In this document: one piece after another, positions 62,171 to 64,000 of the stretch
How positions within the stretch are numbered: the stretch's first letter is position 1
How the letters are laid out: each line of letters begins with the position of its first letter
Assembly: GCA_963971425.1 (NCBI GenBank)
Contig: OZ020518.1
Span: 29,022,770 to 29,086,769 of the forward strand
Length of the DNA: 64,000 nucleotides
Direction of reading: 5' to 3'
Source: Bryoerythrophyllum caledonicum
Lineage: Eukaryota; Streptophyta; Bryopsida; Pottiales; Pottiaceae
Position numbers and translations under genes: made by a program
Notes under the pieces: model-generated
Seen by the model: only the letters and a program-made list of their open reading frames with translations
Databases searched by the model: none
Told to the model about the DNA's origin: nothing

Positions 62171-62579
62171 AGGTGAGTTGTTGGGGCTCACTCCACACCC
62201 TATTTATTGGTACTTTCTGACAAATTTGTTTTTATTCAAATCCTGATGACAAATACTCCTTAACGAGCCATGGGAAATCTTGGGCACATTTCCATGCTTG
62301 CAATTGATATTCTTGATTTTTGAAATTATGAAAATAGATATTGTCAAAAGGATTTTTTTGTCCATATTGCACAAACAAAATTTAATCTAAGTCAAATACG
62401 AGTATCAATTGAACCCAAGTACTAGGAACTAATATTATAATTTTGTAAAAATTCAATACCTTTTGTGACAATATCCATGGATTTATGCCCTAATACTGCT
62501 ATATGTCTACAGTTTTTCATGTGCTTCTCACAAAATGTGTGCTTACTTTTCTGAAAATTGACATTGCTTATGACTCCTT
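62171..62579. other. Intergenic, no feature seen
   Basis: AT-rich flank between the short LINE tails and LINE copy 3. Confidence 0.5.
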
Positions 62580-64000
62580 CCTTCCCCCTTTAATACACAT
62601 CCTCAAAAACCCATCCACATAACCCATAAATCTCATTCTTGACCATAAACATAGAAAACATATAGACTCAAACAAAATTATAAAAAATGATACCAAATAT
62701 TTATTCCAATGACAATACAATAATAATACCTACAACAAATGGTTACTCCAACGGAACCTCTTCTCGTGGCATGACCAAGACACCTCTATCCATAACTCCA
62801 CACAATTAACACAATACTATCAAAACACACAAAACAAATTCTACTTAGAAATCATTCAAGCACACCGTCGTCAAGAACAATTTTGTGATTCAAGATCAGT
62901 TACTCCACCCATAAACATTCCCCTCCTAAGTGTACATACAACCAAATGCAACCCTGAAAAAGACATTCTCACATCAAACAAAACAATCAAAATTAATGAA
63001 CACCACGCACATATATACAAAGAAAACGGAAGGCATCTAATCATTATTCATGTCACTAAACTCCAATGGCTATGGAACCAATACCAAAACAAATTACAAA
63101 CTCCCACAAACATAGAGCCAACAACCCAACCATTGCAAACCGAAATAGTTTGGCTATACCAAAGATATAAATATTGCATCCCAAAAAATGACCCCCGTAA
63201 ACTTGCACAATATACAATACCCACACCCATTCTAGACTTACTAATCTCATCTTTCAACACCCAACACTTGTACTTTTCATCCCCCGTCACATGCCCCATC
63301 CAACTTACTAAGTTCTATTCATCTTTCGAAAGAGACAAATTTTTTGGCTCACTAGGAAATGCCTTTGACCACAAATGGATTGGAAATGGTATTGCACACC
63401 CCCACAATATAGAAGAAATACAACAAGCAATACATTGGACAAGACTTGCAGCCTAAAATGATCCAAACTCCACTTCTATTCTTATTATCACACTAAACAA
63501 TAACTTGTACCTAAAGTTTAACCCTCATTCAGGCCTATTCCAAGACCCTCACATCGTAGTCCTATTCAAGGCAAACTCGGTACCATATGAAGAACCCACC
63601 TTACCACCCGAATTATTCAAAAAAATTAGGTTTGAACCATCTACCATTTAAATACTATGCATACACCATCAAAATAATAATATTGGTATCTTGGAACAAC
63701 TTGCCATACTTACCTCCATAACAAAGAACCTCAACACAAGCAAAATATATACAAAAATAGCTCCACCTACACCTCCCCTAACCCCAGTGAATCGCAACAA
63801 AAAATGGTCCCATTTTAAATATACAAACACAACACAAACCTACCTCACTACACCACCCCTCCCCGCATATCATGACTATACCCCCTTAAAGTTTGCCCCC
63901 ACATCTAGCTACTACACAGATGGTTCGTTCAAAGAACCAATAGAAGTCAGCTTAAGACATTGGCGCAAGGAAAAGTTGGTATGGCATATACAACTCAACC
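62580..64000 (+). mobile_element. LINE copy 3, 5'-truncated, running off the window
   Basis: Similarity to the pol linker begins near 62580-62600, with no upstream ORFs or RT, so the copy is 5'-truncated. Readable blocks include TQYYQNTQNKFYLEIIQAH, CNPEKDILTS, LQWLWNQYQNKLQTPTNIEP, TEIVWLYQRYKY and FSSPVTCPIQLTKFY, ending with the start of RNase H (YYTDGSFKEP, about 63908). Stops (for example at 63456 after TRLAA) show it is dead. It resembles copy 2 more than copy 1 in several blocks. Confidence 0.85.

Overview
The window reads as nuclear DNA of a land plant, most likely a non-seed plant (fern, lycophyte or bryophyte). A COP1-interacting-protein-7-like gene of 12 exons and peroxisomal-type long-chain acyl-CoA synthetase exons mark it as plant. 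The mobile elements are unlike those of flowering plants: a dual-endonuclease LINE with a 2A peptide, DD34E Tc1/mariner elements and a TTAA-flanked piggyBac-like element. The species is an inference; no rRNA, tRNA or organelle marker was found.

Layout. 1-12543: a LINE (copy 1), nearly intact, 5' end off the window. It has three ORFs: ORF1 (RNA-binding-like domain plus coiled coil), a middle ORF carrying the 2A motif GDIETNPGP, and a pol ORF with AP endonuclease, reverse transcriptase, RNase H, CCHC knuckle and an R2-type restriction-like nuclease. Its 3' tail cuts a minus-strand plant gene family member (12544-13576). 13577-21057: low-complexity DNA, a 1.2-kb foldback array of GTGCCGCTAGCGGCAC-type palindromes, and three decayed or hypothetical host-type genes (DNA-methylase-like, RING-like, F-box-like). 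21058-35998: LINE copy 2, diverged and broken, with a Tc1/mariner element (32447-35225) nested in its last domain. 35999-40039: a decayed Helitron helicase remnant on the minus strand. 40040-43205: a ten-exon host gene whose reading frame is preserved at every junction I could trace. 44340-45260: a fossil Ty3/Gypsy gag remnant. 45706-48455: a second, decayed copy of the Tc1/mariner family. 48987-49794: a piggyBac-like nonautonomous element. 50888-57877: the CIP7-like gene. 58238-59096: acyl-CoA synthetase-like exons upstream of it. 59847-62580: minisatellites and two short minus-strand LINE tails. 62580-64000: LINE copy 3, truncated at its 5' end and running off the window.

The main biological system is the LINE family. 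Two independent, diverged copies keep the same 2A motif, the same -1 frame steps between consecutive ORFs, and the same hairpin plus TTC tail at the 3' end. The dual nuclease layout (AP endonuclease before RT, PD-(D/E)xK nuclease after RNase H) resembles the Dualen/RandI type known from Chlamydomonas. I do not know of a described case that also carries 2A. The two Tc1/mariner copies share a -1 frame step at a C-TTTTTT run inside the transposase, so that step is either ancestral damage or programmed frameshifting.
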